From Anaerolineaceae bacterium (GTDB lineage: Bacteria; Chloroflexota; Anaerolineae; Anaerolineales; Anaerolineaceae): 64,000 bases of DNA. Below the pieces are notes generated by a model. That model was given only the letters and a program-made list of their open reading frames with translations. It did no database searches and was not told where the DNA came from. The stretch's first letter is position 1; the number at the start of each line of letters is the position of its first letter. The translations under genes and the position numbers were made by a program. Below are positions 1-7,285 of the stretch, one piece after another. Where the stretch lies: NCBI GenBank assembly GCA_017417055.1, contig JAFPZX010000197.1:44269-108268 (forward strand). The letters run 5' to 3'.

Positions 1-1
1 T

Positions 2-2299
2 CCCCAAGGCGAATTCGCTCCCTCTTTGCCTTCTCATGAGCTGTCTCATAACTTCCGACAAAAAATAGTTCCCAACCATGTCAGTCTTTCCGTACCGGGC
101 AGCGTTGTACAAAGGGATCCCGGGAATAGAAACAAAAAGTCAGATCCGAAGCCAGGTTCAACATCGGAAAATTCCGTCAACGAAGAAACCTTTAAAGGTT
201 TATTCGTTAAGATCGATGGAAAATGGACAGAAGCAGCAACAGCTGAGGCGAAAATCAGAAGCGAACGTGAGGAAGCCAGACGCAATTCTCTAACAACGAC
301 AACGACAGTTCAAGAAGAGGATCCGAATGTTCCGCCCCAGAGTAAAAATAACGGGGAAGTCCTGCGTGATAATGTAACAAAATTATGGGTCGAAAGAGCC
401 GGTGAGAAATTATTTGTATATATAGACGGTAGTTGGATAGATGCAGTAGAGCGGGATTCCTTACCACAGGGAGAAATTGCTGAAGATCAGAGTAGTTCGG
501 AATCGGGCGAAAACCTGATTGATATGAAACCGCGGGAGGATTCCGGTAAAGGGGATAACGGTGACATAATCGGAAACGATGAACCTTTGACAGAAGATGT
601 AGGGGAATCCAATCAGTCGGGAAGAAACGTCGTCGGCAGATTTAATATTAATTCCCGGGAAGACGCCTGGGATGCAGCAGGCGAAATTTTCGGAATGGGA
701 TCGAGATGGCGGTTTTTCTCGAAGCCATTAACCGACGATCAAATCGACGGTATGGCGGCTTTATACAAATTTCATGCCGGAAGCGGTGTAAAATTCCCAA
801 CCGAAGGTAAGATCGTGGCAGCTCCGATAAACAGTGCTTTGAGCGAGACCAATAACGCAGTCGATAGGGCCTCGGGTGGTGCGGATAAGATTGAAAACGA
901 CGGGCCCTTATCCGATTCTTTATCCGGCTCTCCTCAAAATTCCAGTAATCAGATCATCGAGCAGGAACCAGATTTGATCGCTGAACGAGGTGATCAAGAT
1001 CAGGTAATTAGACAGGTTCCCAAAGTGCTGTCTTACGGAAGATATCGGGGATTGGGTGCCGGTTGGAAAACCAGTAAAAAACATCTCGGCAATTCCATGA
1101 TTGCACAAAATATCGGTATGGGCGCAAGCGCTTTCGGACGGCAGGGGGTATTGCTGAATAATTATCAGTATCATGTGTCTCAGAGCGCAAAAATCAATTT
1201 GCCCATCTGGGATCAAAGCAAATGGAAATTGCCAACCTCCGGTAACCCTGTCAAAGACAGCAACGGTCATATTGTAAGTTCAGGCGAGTATGATCCCTAT
1301 GTCAACTATGTCGCACCGATTACCGGCGCGGCGCTCGGCGCTTATGGAGTCGCCACCGGATTTACAAGTATGGTCCACGGGCTCAATGATACAATCCGAA
1401 ATCGCCAAAATGTTGCTGCAGGGGCAAGCCGTTGGGATGCTGCTCAATCCGGTCTGGATACAGTTGCTGCCGCATCTTCAACCATGTCGAGCGCCTGGGG
1501 ATTGGTGCAGAATATTGGTAATATCGCAGGACCGGCAACATCTACATTCGGTGATGCGGCTCATGCGATTCCCGGTCTGAGTATTGTTAGCGGGGCTGCA
1601 AATGCCATCAGCGGGACCGCACAGGCAATCCGGGGAAGAAAGACCAGAAGTGAGCTTAACGCTGCGGGCAAATTGCTTGATGAAATCGAACCGCCGGAAG
1701 AATCGAATAATTCTCAATCCTCTAATCGGCCGCTGACGGATCAGGAGAAACTGCGGATGATCATGAAGCAGGGGCATAAGACCGCGGTATTTAATATGTG
1801 GAGCGGTGGACTGAAAGCTGTTTCCGGCGGCCTTACTGCTGCCTCCGGAATCGCGTCACTGGTTGGAGCGGCGCCGGTAGCCGCGGGTATCCAGGGGGTT
1901 GCCGCGGTTCTGAATATCGCAAGAACCATATTCGAACGGGTATATAAGAGCAAGATGCGCAATTCGATCGTGGCAGAGGAATATAACATTAATTGGGATA
2001 AGGAAATGAAAGCTGTCTACGCTATGATCAAACGATATAATTCAAGATTCAGCGTTCGTGACAAGGATGTCCGAAGAGTTATTCTCAAAGCTCACGGCTC
2101 TAAAGACGCGACCCGAACAGCGGCTTACAACACGATCAAATTGAACCGTGCGCAATACCTGATCAACGTAGCCACGGATAGAACCAGTCGTTTCCAAAAG
2201 GTGGCTGATATGGTGATCGAGGCAATGGGCGTTCACAAGATCAACGGAAAAAATTATGCAGCCGGTGCGGCAAAACTGCTGGCGGAGAAACTGGGGTAA
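2..2299 (+). CDS. DUF4157-type candidate injection-system effector (5' truncated)
   Basis: The reading frame is open to the window edge, so the true start lies upstream. The first visible residues read GEFAP, then a HELSH motif (residues 12-16, an HExxH pattern), then VVQRDP. This order matches the end of DUF4157 domains (YAPG, AHELTHVVQQ, VQR), which recur in cargo and accessory proteins of extracellular contractile injection systems. A low-complexity region follows with two copies of LFVxIDGxWxxA about 70 residues apart (67-78 and 137-148). The C-terminal half has long Ala/Gly-rich stretches (about 435-545 and 598-643) that could be membrane-inserting or pore-like helices, and it ends in a basic helical domain. 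No known toxin domain is recognised. The effector role is inferred from the DUF4157-like end only; no tail, sheath or baseplate gene is visible here. Confidence 0.6.
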   Translation, partial: PQGEFAPSLPSHELSHNFRQKIVPNHVSLSVPGSVVQRDPGNRNKKSDPKPGSTSENSVNEETFKGLFVKIDGKWTEAATAEAKIRSEREEARRNSLTTTTTVQEEDPNVPPQSKNNGEVLRDNVTKLWVERAGEKLFVYIDGSWIDAVERDSLPQGEIAEDQSSSESGENLIDMKPREDSGKGDNGDIIGNDEPLTEDVGESNQSGRNVVGRFNINSREDAWDAAGEIFGMGSRWRFFSKPLTDDQIDGMAALYKFHAGSGVKFPTEGKIVAAPINSALSETNNAVDRASGGADKIENDGPLSDSLSGSPQNSSNQIIEQEPDLIAERGDQDQVIRQVPKVLSYGRYRGLGAGWKTSKKHLGNSMIAQNIGMGASAFGRQGVLLNNYQYHVSQSAKINLPIWDQSKWKLPTSGNPVKDSNGHIVSSGEYDPYVNYVAPITGAALGAYGVATGFTSMVHGLNDTIRNRQNVAAGASRWDAAQSGLDTVAAASSTMSSAWGLVQNIGNIAGPATSTFGDAAHAIPGLSIVSGAANAISGTAQAIRGRKTRSELNAAGKLLDEIEPPEESNNSQSSNRPLTDQEKLRMIMKQGHKTAVFNMWSGGLKAVSGGLTAASGIASLVGAAPVAAGIQGVAAVLNIARTIFERVYKSKMRNSIVAEEYNINWDKEMKAVYAMIKRYNSRFSVRDKDVRRVILKAHGSKDATRTAAYNTIKLNRAQYLINVATDRTSRFQKVADMVIEAMGVHKINGKNYAAGAAKLLAEKLG

Positions 2300-2300
2300 A

Positions 2301-2434
2301 ATCAAAATCAGAAATCAGAAATCGGAAATCAGAAATAAGGAAAGCAATGATTAATTGAATTTCAGGGAAGGTTTTTACGCAAAGCGCAGAACTGTCCAAC
2401 AGCCTTCACAGGAATTAATCAGCGTTTCCTAAAA
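2301..2434. repeat. LCR tract plus IRA repeat copy 1
   Basis: Positions 2301-2343 are tandem-like AAATCAGAAATC words. Positions 2347-2434 are a diverged IRA copy: it begins ATGATTAATT, carries the GCAAAGCGC core and GAACTGTCC arm, and ends GGAATTAATCAGCGTTTCCT. It fills the space between two genes. Confidence 0.6.
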
Positions 2435-2442
2435 AATCAGAA

Positions 2443-2916
2443 ATGGGAAATAGGAATATGGATATTAAAGTTTTTTTTACTGAATTGGAAGCGTTGCTGA
2501 AGAAAATGGAGTATGAGACGGCCACGCTGGAGGGGGATGATATTCAGCTGGGTGATACCCTGCGGGCAATGCTTCCGGTTGACGAAGCGGGAAATGCGGT
2601 TTTGCTGGAAGTCATGGCGCTTCCATATACCGATGACGCGCTGATTCTTCAAATTTATTCGACGATGATCGCGGAAATCGGTCCGGGATATGAAGCGCTC
2701 AAAGAAATGCTGCTGGACTGGAACCTGATGGCTCCCATCGGCGCTTTCGGGATCTATCGCCCGCAGCGGCAGTTTTACCATAAATACAACTATCCGATCC
2801 CGACAGAGGGCGATCCGAAACAAATGGCAGTTGAAATCTTTTATATCATCCACCTGATTCAGGATACGATCGCGAACATTTTCCCCGACGCGGTCCGCCT
2901 TTCCGGAAATTTGTAA
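2443..2916 (+). CDS. Small acidic protein, possible chaperone-like fold
   Basis: This 157-residue protein has no signal peptide or membrane segment and was not recognised with certainty. Its alternating helices and strands, acidic character and size resemble YbjN / type III secretion chaperone-like proteins, but no diagnostic motif was identified. It follows the DUF4157-type gene after an intergenic repeat, so a chaperone for that cargo is a possible but unproven role. An alternative start at 2458 has AGGA only two bases upstream. The start at 2443 has no clear ribosome binding site, so the first five residues are uncertain. Confidence 0.6.
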   Translation: MGNRNMDIKVFFTELEALLKKMEYETATLEGDDIQLGDTLRAMLPVDEAGNAVLLEVMALPYTDDALILQIYSTMIAEIGPGYEALKEMLLDWNLMAPIGAFGIYRPQRQFYHKYNYPIPTEGDPKQMAVEIFYIIHLIQDTIANIFPDAVRLSGNL

Positions 2917-2920
2917 TATA

Positions 2921-2940
2921 GTGGTCAGTGGTCAGTGGTC
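2921..2940. repeat. Short tandem GTGGTCA repeat (LCR)
   Basis: Nearly three tandem copies of GTGGTCA lie just upstream of the next gene's ribosome binding site. The same words recur at 45130-45160 and 52815-52830. Confidence 0.6.
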
Positions 2941-2952
2941 TAAAGGAGAGAA

Positions 2953-4539
2953 ATGATGAAAAAAGTGTTGATTTTTCTGCTGCTCTTGATTGCAGTTCTG
3001 CCATCTGCGGTTCTGGCGGATGATTTGTCGGACGTGATGCAGAACGGTGTTTTGCGGTTGGGTTCCGCACCGGAATATATCCCCTTTGTCTTTTATGATG
3101 AGGACGGAAACATGTCCGGGATCGATATTGCCCTCATCGAAGAGGTCGGACGCCGGATGGGTGTAAAGGTTCAGACAGTCGATATCGCCTTTGACGGGCT
3201 GATTGATTCTCTCAACATCGGTCAGGTGGATATTATCGGCCGCGGCATGTCCAAAACGCCAAAACGGGAAGAACTGATTGATTTTTCCCGTGTTTACTAC
3301 AAAGGCCAGGCACAGTTCATCGCACTCGCCTCGCTGCCCAAACCGTCTGTGACAGATCTGACATCTTTCAGCGGGCTGAAGATCGGTGTCCAAAAGGCGA
3401 CCAGCTTTGAGCAATGGATCCGGGATAATCTGGTCAGCGGCGGATATGCGGACCTTAAAAATATCTATCTCTATGCCAACGCAGAAGACCTTGTGAAAGC
3501 GCTCGATCGCAAGAATGTGGATCTGATCGTTCTTGACCAGGACGTTTATGAAATGCGGTACAAGGAATCCGGAAATTATCAGGTCTTTTATGACGGGTTT
3601 CTGAATGAAGATTACGCTTTCGGTCTGCAAAAAGGTTCCTCTCTGACAGCAGTCGTCAACCAGCATCTTACCGACATGATGAAAGATGGAACTGCACAGG
3701 AAATCGCAAACCGCTATTTTTCCATGAATTTTGCTGATAATGATTCTGTGATCACCCATCCGACGGCTGCTCCGACAGCTGCTCCGATCATCATTCCGAC
3801 CCAGCCAGCACCTGTTTCCTGCATTAACTCCATGACCTTTGTTTCTGATGTGACGATCACGGACGGACATCAGGTCTCTCCGGGTGAACACTTCCGGAAA
3901 ACCTGGCGTGTTTACAACAACGGAACCTGCGCCTGGACGCCGCAGTATTCCTTTGTTTATGTTTCCGGTGACCAGATGAGCGGAAATAACATCAATATTC
4001 CGACAACTGTCGCTATGGGACAGACATTTGACATTTCCGTAGACTTGATCGCTCCTTCAAATCCCGGAACTTATAAGGGGTATTGGCAGATGCGTGCACC
4101 GCAGGGAACTAATTTCGGTGAAACGATCTGGGTGAAGGTACGCGTGCCGGGCAGTGGACCGCAGCCGCAGCCGGTTTATCCGACTCCCACACCGGACGAC
4201 GGACAGCATTATAAACCAATCTACATCAACTCATTCTACTCCAATTCTTATGAGGGCTATCCGGAAGACTGCATCACTGTCTACTGGTCTACCAGCGGAG
4301 CCTCCAATGTGGAGATATTGGTTGATGGTCAATCCGTTTACCAGTGGGATCCTGCGAATGGTTCCCGGCAAATCTGCGATCTGATCAGCAATATCGGTAC
4401 GCATGATATCCAACTGCATGCCCTGAATGTGGTCACGGATTCCTGGTCTTCCTTTATGTATACCACTTATGAACACGCGACGGGATTGCTCACCCCAGTT
4501 CCTGATGAAGAATATGCCACAGGGCTGATCTTCCCGTAA
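2953..4539 (+). CDS. Secreted family-3 solute-binding protein fused to NBR1-like Ig domain
   Basis: Residues 1-22 form a signal peptide ending VLA before DD, with no lipobox. Residues about 28-258 are a family-3 periplasmic binding domain of the amino-acid type (GVLRLGSAPEYIPFVF, a GIDIALIEEV segment, and QVDIIGRGMSKTPKRE). A Thr/Ala/Pro-rich linker (266-289) leads to an Ig-like domain at 290-400 with the KTWRVYNNGTCAWTP signature of NBR1-type Ig domains, which are frequent in Chloroflexota surface proteins. A Pro-rich hinge and a second beta-rich domain (about 420-505) follow. AAGGAGAG precedes the start; the second ATG at 2956 is better spaced and may be the real one. No ABC permease is adjacent, so it may sense or scavenge small solutes outside the cell. 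Confidence 0.85.
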   Translation: MMKKVLIFLLLLIAVLPSAVLADDLSDVMQNGVLRLGSAPEYIPFVFYDEDGNMSGIDIALIEEVGRRMGVKVQTVDIAFDGLIDSLNIGQVDIIGRGMSKTPKREELIDFSRVYYKGQAQFIALASLPKPSVTDLTSFSGLKIGVQKATSFEQWIRDNLVSGGYADLKNIYLYANAEDLVKALDRKNVDLIVLDQDVYEMRYKESGNYQVFYDGFLNEDYAFGLQKGSSLTAVVNQHLTDMMKDGTAQEIANRYFSMNFADNDSVITHPTAAPTAAPIIIPTQPAPVSCINSMTFVSDVTITDGHQVSPGEHFRKTWRVYNNGTCAWTPQYSFVYVSGDQMSGNNINIPTTVAMGQTFDISVDLIAPSNPGTYKGYWQMRAPQGTNFGETIWVKVRVPGSGPQPQPVYPTPTPDDGQHYKPIYINSFYSNSYEGYPEDCITVYWSTSGASNVEILVDGQSVYQWDPANGSRQICDLISNIGTHDIQLHALNVVTDSWSSFMYTTYEHATGLLTPVPDEEYATGLIFP

Positions 4540-4578
4540 AGAAAAAAGCAGCATTGCGTGTGGTTCGTAAATAGTAAC

Positions 4579-4611
4579 GGGGACTGTTCCTTTTATGATG
4601 GGACAGTCCCC
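4579..4611. terminator. IRB hairpin, probable terminator
   Basis: GGGGACTGTTCC at 4579-4590 pairs with GGGACAGTCCCC at 4600-4611, leaving a nine-base loop. It is followed by a pyrimidine-rich ATCTTTCTT and sits 40 bases after the binding-protein gene. The same hairpin recurs at 26378 and 59855. Confidence 0.6.
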
Positions 4612-4622
4612 ATCTTTCTTCC

Positions 4623-4652
4623 TTGACATGTATTATATTCTTGTTTTATAAT
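4623..4652 (+). promoter_or_regulatory. Strong sigma70-type promoter upstream of lysR
   Basis: TTGACA at 4623-4628 and TATAAT at 4647-4652 are both perfect consensus hexamers, with an 18-base spacer. Transcription would start near 4660 and give a leader of over 200 bases containing an IRA repeat before the LysR gene. Confidence 0.7.
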
Positions 4653-4752
4653 TGATAAAAATTGAGTAATTAAATATATCTTTGTCTAAATAGCAAAGAA
4701 GAAAGTGTTTGTCCGGTGATGATTACTCCGACCAATTCACGTGATTCCATCC

Positions 4753-4847
4753 CTAAGGAAGCACTGATTGTTTGTGTTCGGGGACGGTTTTTGTGCAAAG
4801 CGCAGAACTGCCCTCTAACCTTTTCGGGAATTAATCAGTGTTTTCCA
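4753..4847. repeat. IRA repeat copy 2
   Basis: It begins CTAAGGAAGCACTGATTG and ends GGAATTAATCAGTGTTTTCC, which is the imperfect terminal inverted repeat. The interior carries GGGGACGG, the GCAAAGCGC core and GAACTGCC. It lies in the leader of the LysR gene. Confidence 0.7.
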
Positions 4848-4872
4848 CAATCTCATAGTAAGGAATGTCAAC

Positions 4873-5757
4873 ATGGATACTGAAAAATATAAAGCCCTGA
4901 TCTGCGCCATTGATACCGGCAGTCTGACGGCAGCGGCAGAACAGCTGGGCTATACTCCTTCCGGTATCAGCCGCAGCGTTGCCTCGGTGGAAGAGCAGTT
5001 TGGGTTCCCGCTGCTTGTCCGGGCAAAAAGCGGCGTGACGCCAACGGAGGAATGTACACAGCTGCTGCCGCTCATCCGCAGCCTGCTGCACATCCAGGAC
5101 CAGCTTCAGCAGACCGCGGATCGGATTTGCAGTCTTGAAACCGGATCCATTACTGTTGGAACCGCTTATCCGATCTATGACCAGATTCTTTCAAAAGGGA
5201 TCGTAGCCTTCCGTAAGATCCATCCAAATATCAGCATTCGTCTTATTGAGGGAACCTCGAGTGCCCTCAGCAGTCAGCTGAATCAGCATGCTCTTGACTT
5301 TTGCATCATCAGTCAGCGTGAAAATATTCCGGTATTCCATCCGCTTTGCCGCGACAGCATCACCGCCTGGGTTCCGAAAAGTCATCCGGCAGTTTTTCGC
5401 GGCATATATAAGGTGTCGGACCTTTGGAATGATGATTATATTGAGCTTTACCCGGATCTGGAGACGGACAACTCGCTTTTTCTCGAAAAAAATGATCTGC
5501 ATCCCAACATTTGCGCGGCAACATCTGATGTCTACGCGGCTTATGCCATGGTGGAGGCCGGCCTGGGTGTGGTGCTGATCAATACACTGCTTTCACGGCG
5601 TTGGCAGGGTGATGTTATCTCGCTGCCGCTGGACAGTTCTTCTGATTTTGAAATCGGCATCGCGGCAAAATCTGCTGAAGAAAGTTCTCCGGCAGCTCGT
5701 GAATTTCTAAGCTTCATTCTTCCGGAGCTAAAAAGTGCCGATATCCGCAGATTTTAG
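4873..5757 (+). CDS. LysR-family transcriptional regulator
   Basis: The 294-residue length is typical of LysR regulators. The N-terminal winged helix-turn-helix is visible at residues 17-49 (LTAAAEQLGYTPSGISR, then EEQFGFPLLVR). A substrate-binding effector domain follows from about residue 90, with GSITVGTAYPI and EAGLGVVLI segments. TAAGGA eight bases upstream supports the start. The gene lies about 225 bases upstream of the cysteine desulfidase-like gene on the same strand, so control of that gene is plausible but inferred. Its effector is unknown. Confidence 0.9.
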   Translation: MDTEKYKALICAIDTGSLTAAAEQLGYTPSGISRSVASVEEQFGFPLLVRAKSGVTPTEECTQLLPLIRSLLHIQDQLQQTADRICSLETGSITVGTAYPIYDQILSKGIVAFRKIHPNISIRLIEGTSSALSSQLNQHALDFCIISQRENIPVFHPLCRDSITAWVPKSHPAVFRGIYKVSDLWNDDYIELYPDLETDNSLFLEKNDLHPNICAATSDVYAAYAMVEAGLGVVLINTLLSRRWQGDVISLPLDSSSDFEIGIAAKSAEESSPAAREFLSFILPELKSADIRRF

Positions 5758-5758
5758 G

Positions 5759-5776
5759 AATGATAATCGTATCATT
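5759..5776. promoter_or_regulatory. Short perfect inverted repeat after lysR
   Basis: AATGATA and TATCATT flank ATCG, a 7-bp perfect inverted repeat two bases after the LysR stop codon. It could be a weak terminator or an operator for the downstream gene; the sequence does not decide. Confidence 0.35.
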
Positions 5777-5792
5777 TCAGAATCCTCAGCGG

Positions 5793-5858
5793 CGCACATG
5801 TGGACAGGCACACTCGTGTCGGCTTTTCGGCACAAGATGCCAGTCCCCAAGTGCTCCA
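5793..5858. repeat. IRC hairpin repeat copy 1
   Basis: It contains GCACATGTGGACAGGCAC, then a GTGTCGG segment and GATGCCAGTCCCCAAGTGC, giving complementary arms. Related copies lie at 15331, 17313 and 50486. Confidence 0.5.
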
Positions 5859-5871
5859 ATAATATTTTTCT

Positions 5872-5962
5872 GAGGAAATGCTGATTAATTCCCGAGAAGA
5901 AGGGCGGACATTCTGAGCTTTGCGCAAAACCGTCCCTGCCCCTCAATTAATCAGTTCTTCTC
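5872..5962. repeat. IRA repeat copy 3 (reverse orientation)
   Basis: It begins GAGGAAATGCTGATTAATTC and ends CAATTAATCAGTTCTTCT, with a GCTTTGCGCAAAACCGTCCC core. It is inverted relative to copies 1 and 2 and lies immediately upstream of the next gene's ribosome binding site. Confidence 0.7.
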
Positions 5963-5982
5963 TAAAAGGAAAGGAGCAGATC

Positions 5983-7281
5983 ATGTCAAATCAAAAACCT
6001 TTTTATGACGACTTTACCCTGATTCTGAAAGCTGAACTGTTGACCGCGCTGGGCTGCACCGAGCCGATTTGTATTGCCTATTGCAGTGCGGTGATGCGCC
6101 TATCTCTTGGTACAGAACCGGAAAAAATCCAGGTGTTTTGTTCCGGCAATCTGGTGAAAAATGCGAAAGGAGCTACTGTACCCAACAGCGGTGGACTGAA
6201 AGGAATTGCCGCTTCTGCTATTCTCGGTGCGGTGGGTGGAGATCCTTCCAAACAACTGGAGCTTCTCACCGCTGTGACGCCGGAACAGATTGCCCATACC
6301 AAGACCCTCCTTAACAATGAAATCTGTGAGGTTTCCCTGTTGGAACATGAAGATGATAAGCTCCAGGTCATTGTACGTGGAACTGCGGCAGGACATACCG
6401 CTGAAGCTGAGCTGAAATATACCCATACGTATATCTGTCGTGTCGAACGGGATGGGGTATCTTATCCCTTTGTGAATCCCGGAAATAATGCTTCTGCTGC
6501 CTCTTCTGATGAGAATTCAGAATCGCTTTATGATGGACTTTCTATACGGAAAATTATTGATTTTGTCGAAAATGTAGATCCGGATAAAACCGGACTCCGT
6601 GAAATAATTCAGCGGCAGATCCGCTGTAATACAGCGATCTCAGATGAAGGCCTTCATGGTGAGTGGGGTGCATCGGTTGGGAAAATCATTCTGCGACGCG
6701 GGAACAGTGTACCGATTCGTGCAACCGCGGCAGCCGCTGCGGGGTCGGATGCCCGTATGAGCGGCTGTGAACTGCCGGTGGTGATCAATTCCGGTTCCGG
6801 CAACCAGGGCATTACTGTCACGATGCCGGTGGTTACTTATGCTAAAGAACTTGGAAAAAGCGAAGATGATCTGATTCGTGCTCTAATGCTTGCGAATCTG
6901 GTCGCGATCCATATCAAAGCGTCTTACGGCAGGCTCTCGGCCTTTTGCGGTGCAGTGAGTGCCGCTACCGGCAGCGGAGCCGGGATCACCTGGCTTGCAG
7001 GCGGGACGTATGAGCAGATTTGTGCTACCATCACGAATACTCTTGGGACGATTTCCGGAATGGTATGTGATGGAGCAAAACCTTCCTGTGCATCCAAAAT
7101 TGCCTCTGCTGTGGATACCGCTATTCTTGCACATGAAATGGCAATGGCCGGCAAGCTGTTCCACTCCGGCGATGGACTGATAAAAGATAACATCGAAGCG
7201 ACGATTCGTTCGGTTGGCCGAATGGCTGCGGAAGGAATGGTTATTACAGATCAGAAAATACTTGAATTGATGTTAGAATAA
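5983..7281 (+). CDS. cyuA: L-cysteine desulfidase / UPF0597 family (CyuA/YhaM-like)
   Basis: This 432-residue cytoplasmic protein matches the CyuA/YhaM family, iron-sulfur enzymes related to L-serine dehydratase alpha chains. Members degrade L-cysteine to pyruvate, ammonia and sulfide. Family hallmarks are LTALGCTEPICIAY near the N-terminus, a GGLKGIAASAILGA glycine-rich loop, NSGSGNQGITVTMPV mid-protein and GMVCDGAKPSCASKIASA near the C-terminus, whose cysteines are likely cluster ligands. AAGGAG six bases upstream fixes the start at 5983; an upstream in-frame ATG at 5920 lies inside a repeat. Its family membership is clear; the exact substrate is inferred. Confidence 0.87.
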   Translation: MSNQKPFYDDFTLILKAELLTALGCTEPICIAYCSAVMRLSLGTEPEKIQVFCSGNLVKNAKGATVPNSGGLKGIAASAILGAVGGDPSKQLELLTAVTPEQIAHTKTLLNNEICEVSLLEHEDDKLQVIVRGTAAGHTAEAELKYTHTYICRVERDGVSYPFVNPGNNASAASSDENSESLYDGLSIRKIIDFVENVDPDKTGLREIIQRQIRCNTAISDEGLHGEWGASVGKIILRRGNSVPIRATAAAAAGSDARMSGCELPVVINSGSGNQGITVTMPVVTYAKELGKSEDDLIRALMLANLVAIHIKASYGRLSAFCGAVSAATGSGAGITWLAGGTYEQICATITNTLGTISGMVCDGAKPSCASKIASAVDTAILAHEMAMAGKLFHSGDGLIKDNIEATIRSVGRMAAEGMVITDQKILELMLE

Positions 7282-7285
7282 AGTG

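Noticed and set aside
2932-3891. 319-codon open frame on the minus strand
   Set aside because: Antisense to the secreted binding-protein gene, which has a clear signal peptide and domains.
4720-4821. 33-codon frame in the lysR leader
   Set aside because: It runs through an IRA repeat and has no ribosome binding site; not enough support.
5920-5982. Longer N-terminus for the cysteine desulfidase-like protein
   Set aside because: The upstream ATG lies within an IRA repeat and lacks a binding site, whereas 5983 has AAGGAG at proper spacing.
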